Made by a program: the position numbers and the translations under genes | Shown here: one piece after another, positions 1-6,508 of the stretch | Layout: each line of letters opens with the position of its first letter | How positions within the stretch are numbered: position 1 is the first letter of the stretch | DNA from: an uncultured Planctomycetaceae bacterium | GTDB lineage: Bacteria; Planctomycetota; Planctomycetia; Planctomycetales; Planctomycetaceae | Reading direction: 5' to 3' | DNA: 7,495 bases | NCBI GenBank assembly: GCA_903921605.1 | Contig: CAIXQV010001284.1 | Span: forward strand, 1-7,495 | Notes under the pieces: model-generated | Told to the model about the DNA's origin: nothing | The model's input: only the letters and a program-made list of their open reading frames with translations | Database searches by the model: none

Positions 1-40
1 CAGACGATAGTGGAAGGCCGAGTGAAACCAGCGAAAAGAT

Positions 41-113
41 TCCCCTGTAGCTCAGTTGGTAGAGCAGGCGACTGTTAATCGCCTTGTCATAGGTTCGAGT
101 CCTATCGGGGGAG
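41..113 (+). tRNA. tRNA-Asn (anticodon GTT)
   Basis: A complete cloverleaf is readable. The acceptor stem TCCCCTG (41-47) pairs with CGGGGGA (106-112), with one T-G pair, and the discriminator is G113. The D-arm contains AGCTCAGTTGGTAGAGC. The anticodon stem GGCGA/TCGCC (67-71/79-83) encloses the loop CTGTTAA with GTT at 74-76, which reads Asn codons AAC/AAU. The T-arm holds the canonical GGTTCGAGTCC loop. The 3' CCA is not encoded, because GCT follows the acceptor stem, so it must be added after transcription. Confidence 0.97.
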
Positions 114-120
114 CTAAATT

Positions 121-144
121 CTGTCAGCGAACTTTCGCCGACAG
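121..144 (+). other. Small hairpin in the tRNA 3' trailer
   Basis: CTGTC (121-125) pairs with GACAG (140-144) and GCGA (127-130) pairs with TCGC (135-138), with one A/C mismatch and a 4-nt loop. It has no T tract, so it is not itself a terminator. It lies 7 nt after the mature tRNA end and may shape 3' processing of the precursor, which is an inference. Confidence 0.45.
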
Positions 145-156
145 CGAGGTTAACCG

Positions 157-188
157 AAAACGCCGAGAGTGTCCCTCTCGGCGTTTTT
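157..188 (+). terminator. Intrinsic terminator of the tRNA-Asn transcript
   Basis: The perfect 9-bp stem CGCCGAGAG (161-169) / CTCTCGGCG (175-183) has a 5-nt loop and is followed by five T (184-188). A preceding AAAA extends the stem with A-T pairs and makes it usable from the opposite strand too. It ends the tRNA transcript about 45 nt after the mature 3' end. Confidence 0.9.
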
Positions 189-418
189 CATTGGATGCCA
201 GTTTTTCGCGGTATTCACGACAGACCCGCAAACTCTCCGACGTCTCTCGTTCTCTGTCCAGTTCCGGGCCGCGGAAGAAACTCCCCAAGTCGCTTCCGCG
301 TGCGAAAAAAATGTGCCAAAACTCTCTGACTCTCTGATTAACAGGGATCTCGGAGTTAACAGCGTGGTGTCTTTCGATCATGGAATGAGACACTATGCTG
401 GGCAATATGGAGAAACGC
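189..418. other. Spacer without a recognisable gene, upstream of the DUF433 gene
   Basis: The short ORFs in this stretch look spurious: they overlap the tRNA or terminator and show no domain. It contains a perfect tandem duplication of ACTCTCTG (321-336) and two TTAACAG words 18 bp apart (338 and 356). The interrupted inverted repeat GTGTCT (367-372) / AGACAC (388-393) just before the DUF433 gene could be an autoregulatory operator, as expected for toxin-antitoxin genes, but it is short. No convincing -35/-10 pair was seen. Confidence 0.5.
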
Positions 419-685
419 ATGAATCATCTGGATCGCATCACTTTTGATCCCCAGGTCATGGGTGGCAAACCATGTATTCGCGGCACGCGTGTGACGGTCG
501 GGACAATCGTCGGGTTGGTTGCCAGTGGCAGTGCCATTCACGACATTCTTCGTGATTATCCCTATCTCGAGGCGGAAGACATTCCAGCCGCACTCTCATA
601 CGCCGCATGGCGGAGCCAGGAATCGGACGTTCCACTTGCTCCTCAAATGCATCCGAATCCACCTGACGGTCCTCATCAGGGATGA
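419..685 (+). CDS. DUF433 family protein (antitoxin-type), apparently orphan
   Basis: This is an 88-aa protein of the DUF433 family, small wHTH-like proteins usually encoded just before a PIN-like DUF5615 toxin and thought to act as DNA-binding antitoxins. The family hallmarks are clear: an N-terminal D-x-I-T-F-DP stretch, the GKPCIRGTR core (residues 16-24), a helix with the sequence TVGTIVGLVASG, then YPYLEAEDI (48-56) and AALSYAAW (57-64). ATG 419 is chosen because GGAG (409-412) lies 6 nt upstream. In-frame ATGs at 395 and 407 are possible and would give a 96-aa form. Family members usually stop soon after the VPLA motif (71-74), but this one has about 14 more residues rich in Pro, Gly and His, as if the native 3' end were lost. 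No intact toxin gene follows. The family call is firm; the antitoxin role comes from family knowledge. Confidence 0.85.
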   Translation: MNHLDRITFDPQVMGGKPCIRGTRVTVGTIVGLVASGSAIHDILRDYPYLEAEDIPAALSYAAWRSQESDVPLAPQMHPNPPDGPHQG

Positions 686-738
686 CAACTGATCCGGGCT
701 ACGTGATCTTCCTCAGATCTGATCGTTTCGGCCGCTAA
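682..738 (+). pseudogene. 18-codon ORF overlapping the DUF433 stop, possible toxin relic
   Basis: ATG 682 overlaps the DUF433 stop codon as ATGA, the coupling expected for the second gene of a toxin-antitoxin pair. The frame runs only to TAA 736-738. The 18 residues include DPGYVIFLR, which loosely resembles the hydrophobic strand of DUF5615 toxins where a small or polar residue pair leads into VI(L/F)LR. The stretch is too short to prove this. Its end overlaps the 3' end of the convergent HTH gene by 4 nt. It could equally be a chance ORF. Confidence 0.25.
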
Positions 739-1142
739 AGCTGAGCTGCCGCCTTGAGGAACTTCCAGTCGCGTTTCTGTTCTCGCCATGAAAGTCTGGC
801 GGCAATTTTCTGAAATTGCCGCAGAATCAAAGGATCGTGGCCTTCGCTCACCCTCGGCAGAAACAGAAGCTCTTCCTGAATCTCGGGGGCAAGATTAGTC
901 AGGTTCATGATCTGCGTGACTCGAGCTCGCGTGACGTTCCCCAGTTCGGCCAGTTCGGCGTAGTCGTGGATTTCGCCGTCACGGACCAAACGGTCGAAGT
1001 GAATGGCCAACGCCATCAACCGGGCGACACGCGGCAGTTTCCCGCGAACGATTGGTTCATTCTGCGCCGGTACAACTTTCTTTGTTCCTCGCCGGTGTCG
1101 CTCAAACTGAATGGTGGATTCCAGTCGCAGTTCCTGTGTCAT
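735..1142 (-). CDS. Small HTH protein associated with serine recombinases
   Basis: This is a 135-aa basic protein with a helix-turn-helix at about residues 59-82 (HDYAELAELGNVTRARVTQIM), followed by NLAPEIQEELLFLP, as in the HTH regions of ParB/KorB-like proteins. Short proteins of this architecture often sit directly after large serine recombinase genes in integrated elements, so it is probably a DNA-binding accessory of that cassette. Its start (1142-1140) overlaps the recombinase stop as ATGA and no strong ribosome site precedes it, which points to translational coupling. Whether it regulates transcription or steers the recombinase towards excision cannot be read from sequence. The HTH call is solid; the role is inference. 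Confidence 0.75.
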   Translation of the reverse strand: MTQELRLESTIQFERHRRGTKKVVPAQNEPIVRGKLPRVARLMALAIHFDRLVRDGEIHDYAELAELGNVTRARVTQIMNLTNLAPEIQEELLFLPRVSEGHDPLILRQFQKIAARLSWREQKRDWKFLKAAAQL

Positions 1143-2707
1143 TGTGTATTGTCTCGCTGTCTCAAATTATCTGCCAAAGCTTCAAACCCGTGTTGGTGAA
1201 AGGTGACGGCGATCTTGCCGCTTGCCCCATCGTAGTCAATCTGCCGAATCAAGAGTTGCAGGACGCGTTTCTGATGTCGGCTTGGCATTGCGTTCCAAAC
1301 CGGATCGAAATCATGAAGTGCTTTCTCCAGCGTGTTGACATCCGTGCCAGCCAGTAGAGACGTTTGCTGGTACGCCAGATCCGCCAGCGTGCGTTCGGTT
1401 TGACGAAGTCGTGTCTCAGCGGCCGCCAGGCGTTCGGCCATCAGTTCGCCGGACTCGCCTGCTTCGAGAACGCGATTGATTTCGGTTTGCCAAAGGTCGA
1501 GATCCAGCTCCAGGCTCTTACGTTCTCCCTGCAGCGTGGCGATCTGTGCTCGTTGTTTCGTCGTGAACGCGGCTACGGTCTCCGCGACAAAACGGCGGTC
1601 TCTGGTCAGTCCGCGAATCTGAGACACCACAAAAGTTTCCATTTCCGCAGCGGGCACCGATTTGGTGGAACAGGAATCCCATCCCCGTTTCTGCGCCGCG
1701 CAGCAGACGTAATAGCGATAGCGTTTGTTGCCATTCTTCGTGGTGTGCATGGGCGACATCGCTGAGTTACAGCAAACGCATCGCAACAATCCGCCAAGCA
1801 GCGCACCAAAACGATTGCGTACCTCAGCACCCCGGTTCATCGCATTGCGTCGCAGGATTGCTTGCACCTCGTCCCAGAGTGCGCGTTCGACAATCCCATC
1901 ATGTTCCCCGTTGTGGATCTCTTCTTTGTACTTCAGATCGCCGACATACGTGACGTTCGTCAGAAGTTTGTAGAGCGACGTCTTGTCGAAGACGCGGCTG
2001 CCACGGGAGATTCCTTTCTTCGTCACCCAGTTCTTGGTCAGCCACTGCCGTTCCTGCAGTTCTTTCACGACGGCGAGCAAGGACCTGTGGTCGACATAGA
2101 GCTCGAAGATTTGTCGCACGCGAGCCGCCTCGCCTTCGTTCACAACCAGTTTCGATCCACGCGGGTCAATGTCGTAACCGAGAAGCGGGATTCCGCCCGT
2201 CCATTTCCCCTTGCGACGTGTGGCTGCGATCTTATCGCGTGTGCGTTCACTGATGATCTCGCGTTCGAATTGCGCGAAAGACAACAGCACGTTCAGCATC
2301 AGCCGGCCCATCGAGTTTGCCGTATTGAACTGCTGCGTGACGGAAACAAATGCCACACCGTGCTTGTCGAATGATTCGACGATTCTGGAGAAGTCAAGCA
2401 GCGATCGACTGAGACGGTCTACCTTGTACACGACGACGCAGTCGACCTTTCCGGCTTCGATGTCGGTCATCAGCCTCTTCAGCCCGGGACGGTCCATGTT
2501 GCCACCAGTGAAACCCCCGTCGTCGTACAGTGTCGGAATAACCTCCCAGCCTTCCGACAACTGGCTGCGGATGTAGGCCTCCGCGGATTCACGCTGAGCA
2601 TCCAGAGAATTGAATTCCTGCTCCAGTCCGTCTTCCGTCGACTTGCGCGTGTAGAGTGCACAGCGGACGATTGTCCGAGTCGTGGATTCTGTTTGGTTCT
2701 TCTTCAT
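1139..2707 (-). CDS. Large serine recombinase (site-specific integrase/resolvase family)
   Basis: This 522-aa protein carries a full N-terminal resolvase/invertase catalytic domain (about residues 12-165). It contains Y19-x-R21-x-S23, where S23 is the expected nucleophile, the loop DDGGFTGGNMDRP (62-74), the DRLSR motif (97-101) and FERE..SERT (147-156). The recombinase domain follows (about 170-300), then a zinc ribbon with C310, C313, C335/C336 and C346, and a likely coiled coil (about 385-450). This is the layout of phage and ICE integrases that join attP and attB by a covalent serine-DNA intermediate. The start at 2707 is chosen over an in-frame ATG at 2752 because it overlaps the DUF2924 stop as ATGA and has AAGGAG 8 nt upstream. 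All key catalytic residues seen are intact, so it is probably active. The DNA target is unknown. Confidence 0.95.
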   Translation of the reverse strand: MKKNQTESTTRTIVRCALYTRKSTEDGLEQEFNSLDAQRESAEAYIRSQLSEGWEVIPTLYDDGGFTGGNMDRPGLKRLMTDIEAGKVDCVVVYKVDRLSRSLLDFSRIVESFDKHGVAFVSVTQQFNTANSMGRLMLNVLLSFAQFEREIISERTRDKIAATRRKGKWTGGIPLLGYDIDPRGSKLVVNEGEAARVRQIFELYVDHRSLLAVVKELQERQWLTKNWVTKKGISRGSRVFDKTSLYKLLTNVTYVGDLKYKEEIHNGEHDGIVERALWDEVQAILRRNAMNRGAEVRNRFGALLGGLLRCVCCNSAMSPMHTTKNGNKRYRYYVCCAAQKRGWDSCSTKSVPAAEMETFVVSQIRGLTRDRRFVAETVAAFTTKQRAQIATLQGERKSLELDLDLWQTEINRVLEAGESGELMAERLAAAETRLRQTERTLADLAYQQTSLLAGTDVNTLEKALHDFDPVWNAMPSRHQKRVLQLLIRQIDYDGASGKIAVTFHQHGFEALADNLRQRDNTQ

Positions 2708-3210
2708 GACCGGGGCTCCTTCTCGAGCTGGAAGAAGCGAAACCCGTTGCAATGTGTTCCGCTGATGGCCTTGGCGACCGCGCTGAGTGAGCGGTAAACC
2801 TCTCCCTCGAACTCAAACCCCTTTTGGAGGACTCGCACATGGATGGTGCGACCTTTGTATTGGCGCGACAAAACGGTCCCCGGAAGCGGAACTCGACTGT
2901 CTTCGCTGAACACAACGGTCTGTGTGACAGTCGTGGGAGGGCCCACCGAGTCCTTCACCATGTCGCCACGCAGTTTGGGTGGCATCGTTCGCAGGTCAGA
3001 CTCGTTCGAGAGTTCAGTCGCCCTCTTCAATGCGCGTTCCGACAATCCGCCCATCGTATTCGCCTGAATTCGCCATGCGATCCGCCGCACCAGCCAGACC
3101 CGATTTCCGGTTCTAGTCTCGTCACCGAAAACTTCGGCATACTTTGTCTTCAGTTCTTTCACCGACATGCGTTCCAGTAACGCCAGCTCGCGCTGGAAAT
3201 TGACAGTCAT
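2704..3210 (-). CDS. DUF2924 domain protein
   Basis: This is a 168-aa protein of the DUF2924 family, of unknown biochemical function and typically encoded next to large serine recombinases in prophages and integrated elements. The N-terminal half has the family signature: LKTKYAEVFGDETRTGNR (20-37) and WLVRRIAWRIQ (39-49). The C-terminal half has PGTVLSRQYKG (110-120), GFEFEGEVYRSLSAVAKAISGT (131-152) and NGFRFF (155-160), the usual small beta-rich end domain. GAGGAG lies 8 nt before the ATG at 3210, and its 3' end overlaps the recombinase start by 4 nt. It probably assists the recombinase or binds element DNA, but that is inferred only from the conserved neighbourhood. Confidence 0.88.
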   Translation of the reverse strand: MTVNFQRELALLERMSVKELKTKYAEVFGDETRTGNRVWLVRRIAWRIQANTMGGLSERALKRATELSNESDLRTMPPKLRGDMVKDSVGPPTTVTQTVVFSEDSRVPLPGTVLSRQYKGRTIHVRVLQKGFEFEGEVYRSLSAVAKAISGTHCNGFRFFQLEKEPRS

Positions 3211-3222
3211 CTCAATCGCTCC

Positions 3223-3435
3223 TCAAAGAGTCTCAAAACGCCGTAAACCACTCTGGTGGCCATTGAGCCTCGTTTCTGAGACAGCCTCAAGTCGGTTTGC
3301 CGACTGTTTGGGTGGATTGTCAGGCTTCGAAGGCGATTGCTGATGCAGGTTGAGCAGCCCCATAGCAAACAACGCTGAAATCTCACGGGAACGTTGCTGT
3401 GCAGTCATTTGGCTCGGAGATTCGGAAGAAATCAT
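3223..3435 (-). CDS. Small hypothetical protein, first gene of the recombinase operon
   Basis: This 70-aa ORF reads in the same direction as the DUF2924 gene and ends 12 nt before its start. Its stop TGA immediately precedes the GGAG used by the DUF2924 gene, an arrangement typical of coupled genes. The protein is polar, rich in Ser, Gln and Pro, with one short helix-prone segment (residues 11-31, TAQQRSREISALFAMGLLNLH). I recognise no domain. The ATG at 3435 has only a weak GAAAGA-like ribosome site; an internal ATG at 3408 is the alternative. It is supported mainly by operon context and could be a leader rather than a functional protein. Confidence 0.5.
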   Translation of the reverse strand: MISSESPSQMTAQQRSREISALFAMGLLNLHQQSPSKPDNPPKQSANRLEAVSETRLNGHQSGLRRFETL

Positions 3436-3499
3436 GAATATCTTTCAGGTCGAAAAATCAGGACGAAATTCGTTCTCCAGTTAACAGGGACTCCATCAG

Positions 3500-3512
3500 T
3501 TGACCTATCCGG
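3500..3512 (+). promoter_or_regulatory. Candidate repressor operator, copy A
   Basis: TTGACCTATCCGG lies about 65 bp upstream of the first leftward gene. It is identical over 13 bp, in inverted orientation, to 7333-7345 and resembles 3656-3668. It is proposed as a binding site for the LexA-like protein on the integrase-operon side. Confidence 0.4.
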
Positions 3513-3655
3513 AATCGCAGCCATCTGTCGAATAAAATCAGCATAAAGTCTGATCATTCAGCGACTTGAAAACATTTGCTCGTCCCAATTCCTTACCGCA
3601 ATTGATGTTGCGTCAGTGTCCCCGCATCCGGGCAGAATTTCCTTGTCGAATTCTA

Positions 3656-3683
3656 TTGACCTGATAGGTATTCGGTTTATATT
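3656..3683 (+). promoter_or_regulatory. Sigma-70-type promoter of the LexA-like operon, overlapping operator copy C
   Basis: The -35 TTGACC (3656-3661) and -10 TATATT (3678-3683) are 16 bp apart and close to consensus, giving a transcript start near 3690 and a leader of about 50 nt. The -35 lies inside TTGACCTGATAGG, which contains the inverted repeat ACCT-GAT-AGGT (3659-3669) and matches 9 of 13 positions of the motif at 3500 and 7333. A repressor bound here would block polymerase, consistent with autoregulation. Confidence 0.7.
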
Positions 3684-3696
3684 CCGCTCCGGCATT

Positions 3697-3742
3697 GAAG
3701 GTAGGAAATGAAATCGTGAACAGGTCAGGACGGCTTCCGTGA
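3697..3742 (+). promoter_or_regulatory. Leader with two nested mini-ORFs before the repressor start
   Basis: GAAGG (3697-3701) precedes ATG AAA TCG TGA (3708-3719). Its TGA overlaps GTG 3716, which opens an 8-codon frame (MNRSGRLP). The stop of that frame, TGA 3740-3742, overlaps the repressor's GTG start at 3739. Both junctions read GTGA. This could be a translational relay setting repressor output, or chance, since AGGA (3727-3730) also serves as a direct ribosome site for GTG 3739. Confidence 0.3.
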
Positions 3743-4395
3743 ACGATAAACCCGGGCGTCGAGGGCGACGCCCATCACTCGAACTGACAGATCCGCAGCG
3801 TCGCACGCTCGCGGAGATTCAGGACTGGATTGTTCGGCACAGTATGCCGCCAACGGTTCAGGAACTGGCCGATGCGCTGGGAATATCGCCGGCGTCAGCA
3901 CATGACCAGGTGAATCAACTGGTCAAGAAAGGATTCCTGAAGCGCGAACCAAGAAAGGCTCGCAGTTTGAGTGTGGTACGTCAGGCCACTGCAAGTGTCC
4001 CTGCACAACTGGTGTCCATTCCAATACTTGGAACTGTTGTTGCAGGTGCTCCTTTGCTGGCGGAAGAGAATGTGCTGGGAGAAGTGCTGGTGGAATCAAA
4101 GCTGGTTCCCACCGGAAGGCACTTCGCACTTCGAGTTCAGGGCGACAGTATGAAAGACGCCGGGATGGTCGAGAACGATCTGTTGATCGTCAGACAACAG
4201 CCGGTGGCCGAGAACGGCGATATTGTGGTGGCTCTGCTGAACGGAGAAGCAACTGTGAAGCGATTGTCTATTCAGGGACACGCGATCGAACTGCGACCAG
4301 AGAATTCGCGGTATCGCCCGATCGTCGTGGATCCTGATGCCGACCTTCGTGTTTTGGGAAAGGTGGTTGCCATACGGTCTGTTCAGTCGGAGTAA
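3739..4395 (+). CDS. LexA-family self-cleaving transcriptional repressor (S24 peptidase)
   Basis: This 218-aa protein has the full LexA plan. An N-terminal winged HTH (about residues 15-78) contains PPTVQELADALGISPASAHDQV and LVKKGFLKREPRKARSL. The C-terminal S24 domain has the A102-G103 cleavage bond in GTVVAGAPLLAEE, the nucleophile S137 in GDSMKDAGM and the general base K174 in ATVKRL. The LexA mechanism (RecA*-stimulated self-cleavage between Ala and Gly that releases target genes after DNA damage) should therefore work. The start is GTG 3739, with no in-frame start upstream before the stop at 3709. A near-consensus promoter lies about 55 bp upstream, overlapped by a candidate operator. 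It could be the host LexA or an element repressor. Its position divergent to an integrase operon and ahead of phage-like genes favours the second, so I give no lexA symbol. Confidence 0.93.
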   Translation: MNDKPGRRGRRPSLELTDPQRRTLAEIQDWIVRHSMPPTVQELADALGISPASAHDQVNQLVKKGFLKREPRKARSLSVVRQATASVPAQLVSIPILGTVVAGAPLLAEENVLGEVLVESKLVPTGRHFALRVQGDSMKDAGMVENDLLIVRQQPVAENGDIVVALLNGEATVKRLSIQGHAIELRPENSRYRPIVVDPDADLRVLGKVVAIRSVQSE

Positions 4396-4399
4396 ATTG

Positions 4400-5596
4400 A
4401 TGAGTCGGTTTTCGATCCCCACAGTGTTGAAGAGTGTGCCACGCGAATTGCTGGCGGATTTTTTTGAGAGCTATGGGCATGAGAGGCTTGTAGAGTTCTG
4501 CCATGCCTCGCCACCAGTAGATCCCGATGATCTTATGGTATTGATGGAATGTGACCTGAATCAGGATCAGTTCGATGCACTGGAGGCTGGCCTGCATGAA
4601 GTCTGCGATCTGGCCTGCGAGAGCGGCACAAATGCGTTGATTGAAGCGGCCTTTGAAAGCGGTCACTTCGACTTTGCCTCGGAATTGCCCGACGGCGGCT
4701 GGTATCACAAAGCCATGTGGTGCCTGATCAATCACAAATCCGTTTTTATCAAGGCTTTGCTGATCCACGAGATTGGTAGCTACTCGTTCTGGCGCAAGCG
4801 GACTGATCTTCCGAAGCGACCGCTTCAGCTGGATCACAACAAGCAGATCGACCTGCGTGAAAAGGTCATCGACGTGTTTATGGAGCATCAGGGACGCGGC
4901 AAGAATGGCTCTGTGTTCTGTGTCAGCCGCAAGGGAATTGATTATGTGATTGTATATCTGGATGACTTTCTGCTGGATCTGCAATTCCATGATGAAAAGG
5001 GGAAACTGGTTTCAGGACATGTGCGACCTGCATTTCATGTTGTCTACGCTTTCAATCCGTCGGATGGGTCACTTGAGGTTTACGCTCCGAAGGTACCAGC
5101 GAAGCTGAAACTTCTCCTTGAGCAGGCGTTTGCCAGGGTCACTCTGGGAGTGGAGTTGCCACCGTGGAATACGCATTCGGCTTACGAATTGGATCAGCTT
5201 AAAGATAGGAGCTTTTCGCTGGCAACTGATCCCGAGGATGCGATTCGCGTAAGGATCAGCAGGTTGCGACTGTCGGCACTCACGACAAGCCGTCGCATCC
5301 TTCTTGATGCCAGCAGCGATGGAAAATCTGACGACGTGTATGAGATGATGGAACACTACCTTGATGCAAAGGAGTTTCCGAAGTCGCAATTCCACATCAC
5401 GCAGGCCACTTTGCGTTTCGAGTTCCTGCCGCTGCCGGGACGAAAGCCCGGTTCGGCCAGTTTTGATGTGACGTGGCCGAATACCTGCAATCTCCGCAAT
5501 CAGCGGCCTGAGCGGGTTCCTGTGATTCAGAAATACCTCAAGCGATGGAAGATCGACCGCAGTGAATCGATTGAACCGGCTGCTGTCGAGAGTTGA
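4400..5596 (+). CDS. Hypothetical protein in the LexA-like operon, family not recognised
   Basis: This is a 398-aa soluble protein with no signal peptide or membrane segment. ATG 4400 lies 4 nt after the repressor stop with GGAG (4389-4392) 7 nt upstream, so the two genes are almost certainly co-transcribed. An in-frame ATG at 4337 would overlap the repressor by about 60 nt and is rejected. The N-terminal third (1-120) is acidic and alpha-helical. The middle (about 170-255) looks beta-rich and includes SVFCVSRKGIDYVIVYLDDF and a HVVYAFNPSDGSLEVYAPK stretch. The C-terminal third (about 275-385) is mixed, with a basic end (KYLKRWKIDR). I see no Walker, nuclease, HTH or zinc motif. Tight coupling to an SOS-type repressor suggests a role in the same damage response or element control. 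No function is assigned. Confidence 0.85.
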   Translation: MSRFSIPTVLKSVPRELLADFFESYGHERLVEFCHASPPVDPDDLMVLMECDLNQDQFDALEAGLHEVCDLACESGTNALIEAAFESGHFDFASELPDGGWYHKAMWCLINHKSVFIKALLIHEIGSYSFWRKRTDLPKRPLQLDHNKQIDLREKVIDVFMEHQGRGKNGSVFCVSRKGIDYVIVYLDDFLLDLQFHDEKGKLVSGHVRPAFHVVYAFNPSDGSLEVYAPKVPAKLKLLLEQAFARVTLGVELPPWNTHSAYELDQLKDRSFSLATDPEDAIRVRISRLRLSALTTSRRILLDASSDGKSDDVYEMMEHYLDAKEFPKSQFHITQATLRFEFLPLPGRKPGSASFDVTWPNTCNLRNQRPERVPVIQKYLKRWKIDRSESIEPAAVES

Positions 5597-6494
5597 ATGT
5601 GATCCACCGCTGTTCACGGCGGAAGAGATCAATGACTGGCCGCCAGGACTCCCCATCGAATCGGTCCTGCGAATTGCGGCCCCGGCTACAACTGCACCGT
5701 GTCCAGCTTGCGACGGCGAACATACCGGGCGCGTCGTCGCGCTGGACCACTCGCTGCAGATTGTTTGCCGCCAGTGCGGGCCGTCGCCTGTTTCAGGCGA
5801 TGTGCTCCGCCGCTGGGAAATTGTCGTTCCGATGCTGCTGGCACAGCTGTCCGCAGTTCTGGGGATTCGTGGGACGGTGAGTGAACTGGTTCCCGGTCAC
5901 CTGTGGAACTGGGGAACTGCGGCATGGGCCGGTAAATCGCGCAACGTGGTATTCGCCTGCCGAGCCCACCGAGCCGTCCACTTGATCGCTCAAGCCATGT
6001 CGCGACGTCCGGCCTCAGTGGTCTTCGTCGCGGACGAGGTGGGTGTTTGCCGCTGGTCTGGCGATGGGAGCCGGCTGATCGACCTCTCGGTCGTATTGTC
6101 TGAAGTTGATGAGCGACTTCAGTTCGATCGCGATTTCATTTTCACATTGCTGGGAGAAGACTCGCCTCCCGAGACTCCGCGCCCGGCCAGCCATCGCAGG
6201 GCGCGTGCCGCTGCAATCGAGAAACTCACGCACGAGTTGCAGCGTCATTTAGTGGCAGCCCGAGATCATGCCGTCGAAACTCGTCTGCGAACGGGTGGAG
6301 CAAAGCTTTTGCCACGCCCTACACAGGCCGATCTGGCACGACGCACAAAATTGTCGGAGTCTGCGGTCAGCCGGGCAATGCAGGATGAGTCGGCCCTCAT
6401 GCTGCGCATGCTTTGGGAAACTTCCGACGATCTCGATCGCGTAATGTCATGGAGCGGTGCAATTCGACCGCCAGCGGAGGTGGAGCAGGATTAG
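5562..6494 (+). CDS. Zinc-ribbon plus HTH protein, probable DNA-binding regulator
   Basis: This is a 310-aa protein starting at GTG 5562, with GGAAGA (5547-5552) 9 nt upstream. It overlaps the end of the previous gene by 35 nt, so it is the third gene of the same operon. TTG 5571 is an alternative start. A treble-clef or ribbon-like site is visible as C47-P-A-C50 and C69-R-Q-C72. A central segment (about 85-200) of mixed helices and strands has no recognised motif. A basic helical linker (about 210-245) leads to a C-terminal HTH, TQADLARRTKLSESAVSRAM (254-273), of the XRE or Fis type. The combination resembles replication-initiation or primase-like and regulatory proteins of phage elements, but I cannot name a family. 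A terminator follows 73 nt after the stop. Confidence 0.8.
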   Translation: MNRLNRLLSRVECDPPLFTAEEINDWPPGLPIESVLRIAAPATTAPCPACDGEHTGRVVALDHSLQIVCRQCGPSPVSGDVLRRWEIVVPMLLAQLSAVLGIRGTVSELVPGHLWNWGTAAWAGKSRNVVFACRAHRAVHLIAQAMSRRPASVVFVADEVGVCRWSGDGSRLIDLSVVLSEVDERLQFDRDFIFTLLGEDSPPETPRPASHRRARAAAIEKLTHELQRHLVAARDHAVETRLRTGGAKLLPRPTQADLARRTKLSESAVSRAMQDESALMLRMLWETSDDLDRVMSWSGAIRPPAEVEQD

Positions 6495-6508
6495 TAATTC
6501 CCGCTGTT

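Larger units (their letters stand above)
3436..3738. other. Divergent intergenic control region
   Basis: These 303 bp separate the leftward integrase operon from the rightward LexA-like operon, the geometry of a lysogeny switch. I see one good rightward promoter, two copies of a shared motif, a 5-6-5 inverted repeat CGCAA/TTGCG (3597-3612) and GC-rich CCCG/CGGG (3621-3632). The 82-codon minus-strand ORF across 3558-3806 has no domain and overlaps the promoter and the repressor gene, so it is not called. No convincing leftward promoter was found. Confidence 0.6.

Noticed and set aside
41..113. tRNA-Asn as the integration site of the element
   Set aside because: The integrase is a serine, not tyrosine, recombinase, no second copy of the tRNA 3' end is present in the window, and an apparently chromosomal DUF433 gene lies between.
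949..966. CAGTTCGGC tandem repeat
   Set aside because: It lies in the HTH gene and simply encodes the AELAEL stretch of the helix-turn-helix.
2708..2752. N-terminal extension of the recombinase to an ATG at 2752
   Set aside because: The internal ATG at 2707 has an AAGGAG site and a 4-nt ATGA overlap with the DUF2924 gene; the extension has no homology to resolvase domains.
338..3490. Direct repeat TTAACAGGGA at 338-347 and 3481-3490 flanking the DUF433 gene and integrase operon, considered as att sites or element ends
   Set aside because: Many 10-bp repeats are expected by chance in 7.5 kb, the similarity fades quickly outside the core, and the repeats would exclude the repressor operon that seems to belong to the element.
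3558..3806. 82-codon minus-strand ORF over the repressor promoter
   Set aside because: It overlaps the repressor's 5' end and promoter, has no ribosome site or domain, and its Arg/Ser-rich sequence is typical of a shadow frame.
4268..4990. 240-codon minus-strand ORF opposite the repressor and the unknown gene
   Set aside because: It is antisense to two well-supported coupled genes and shows no recognisable domain.
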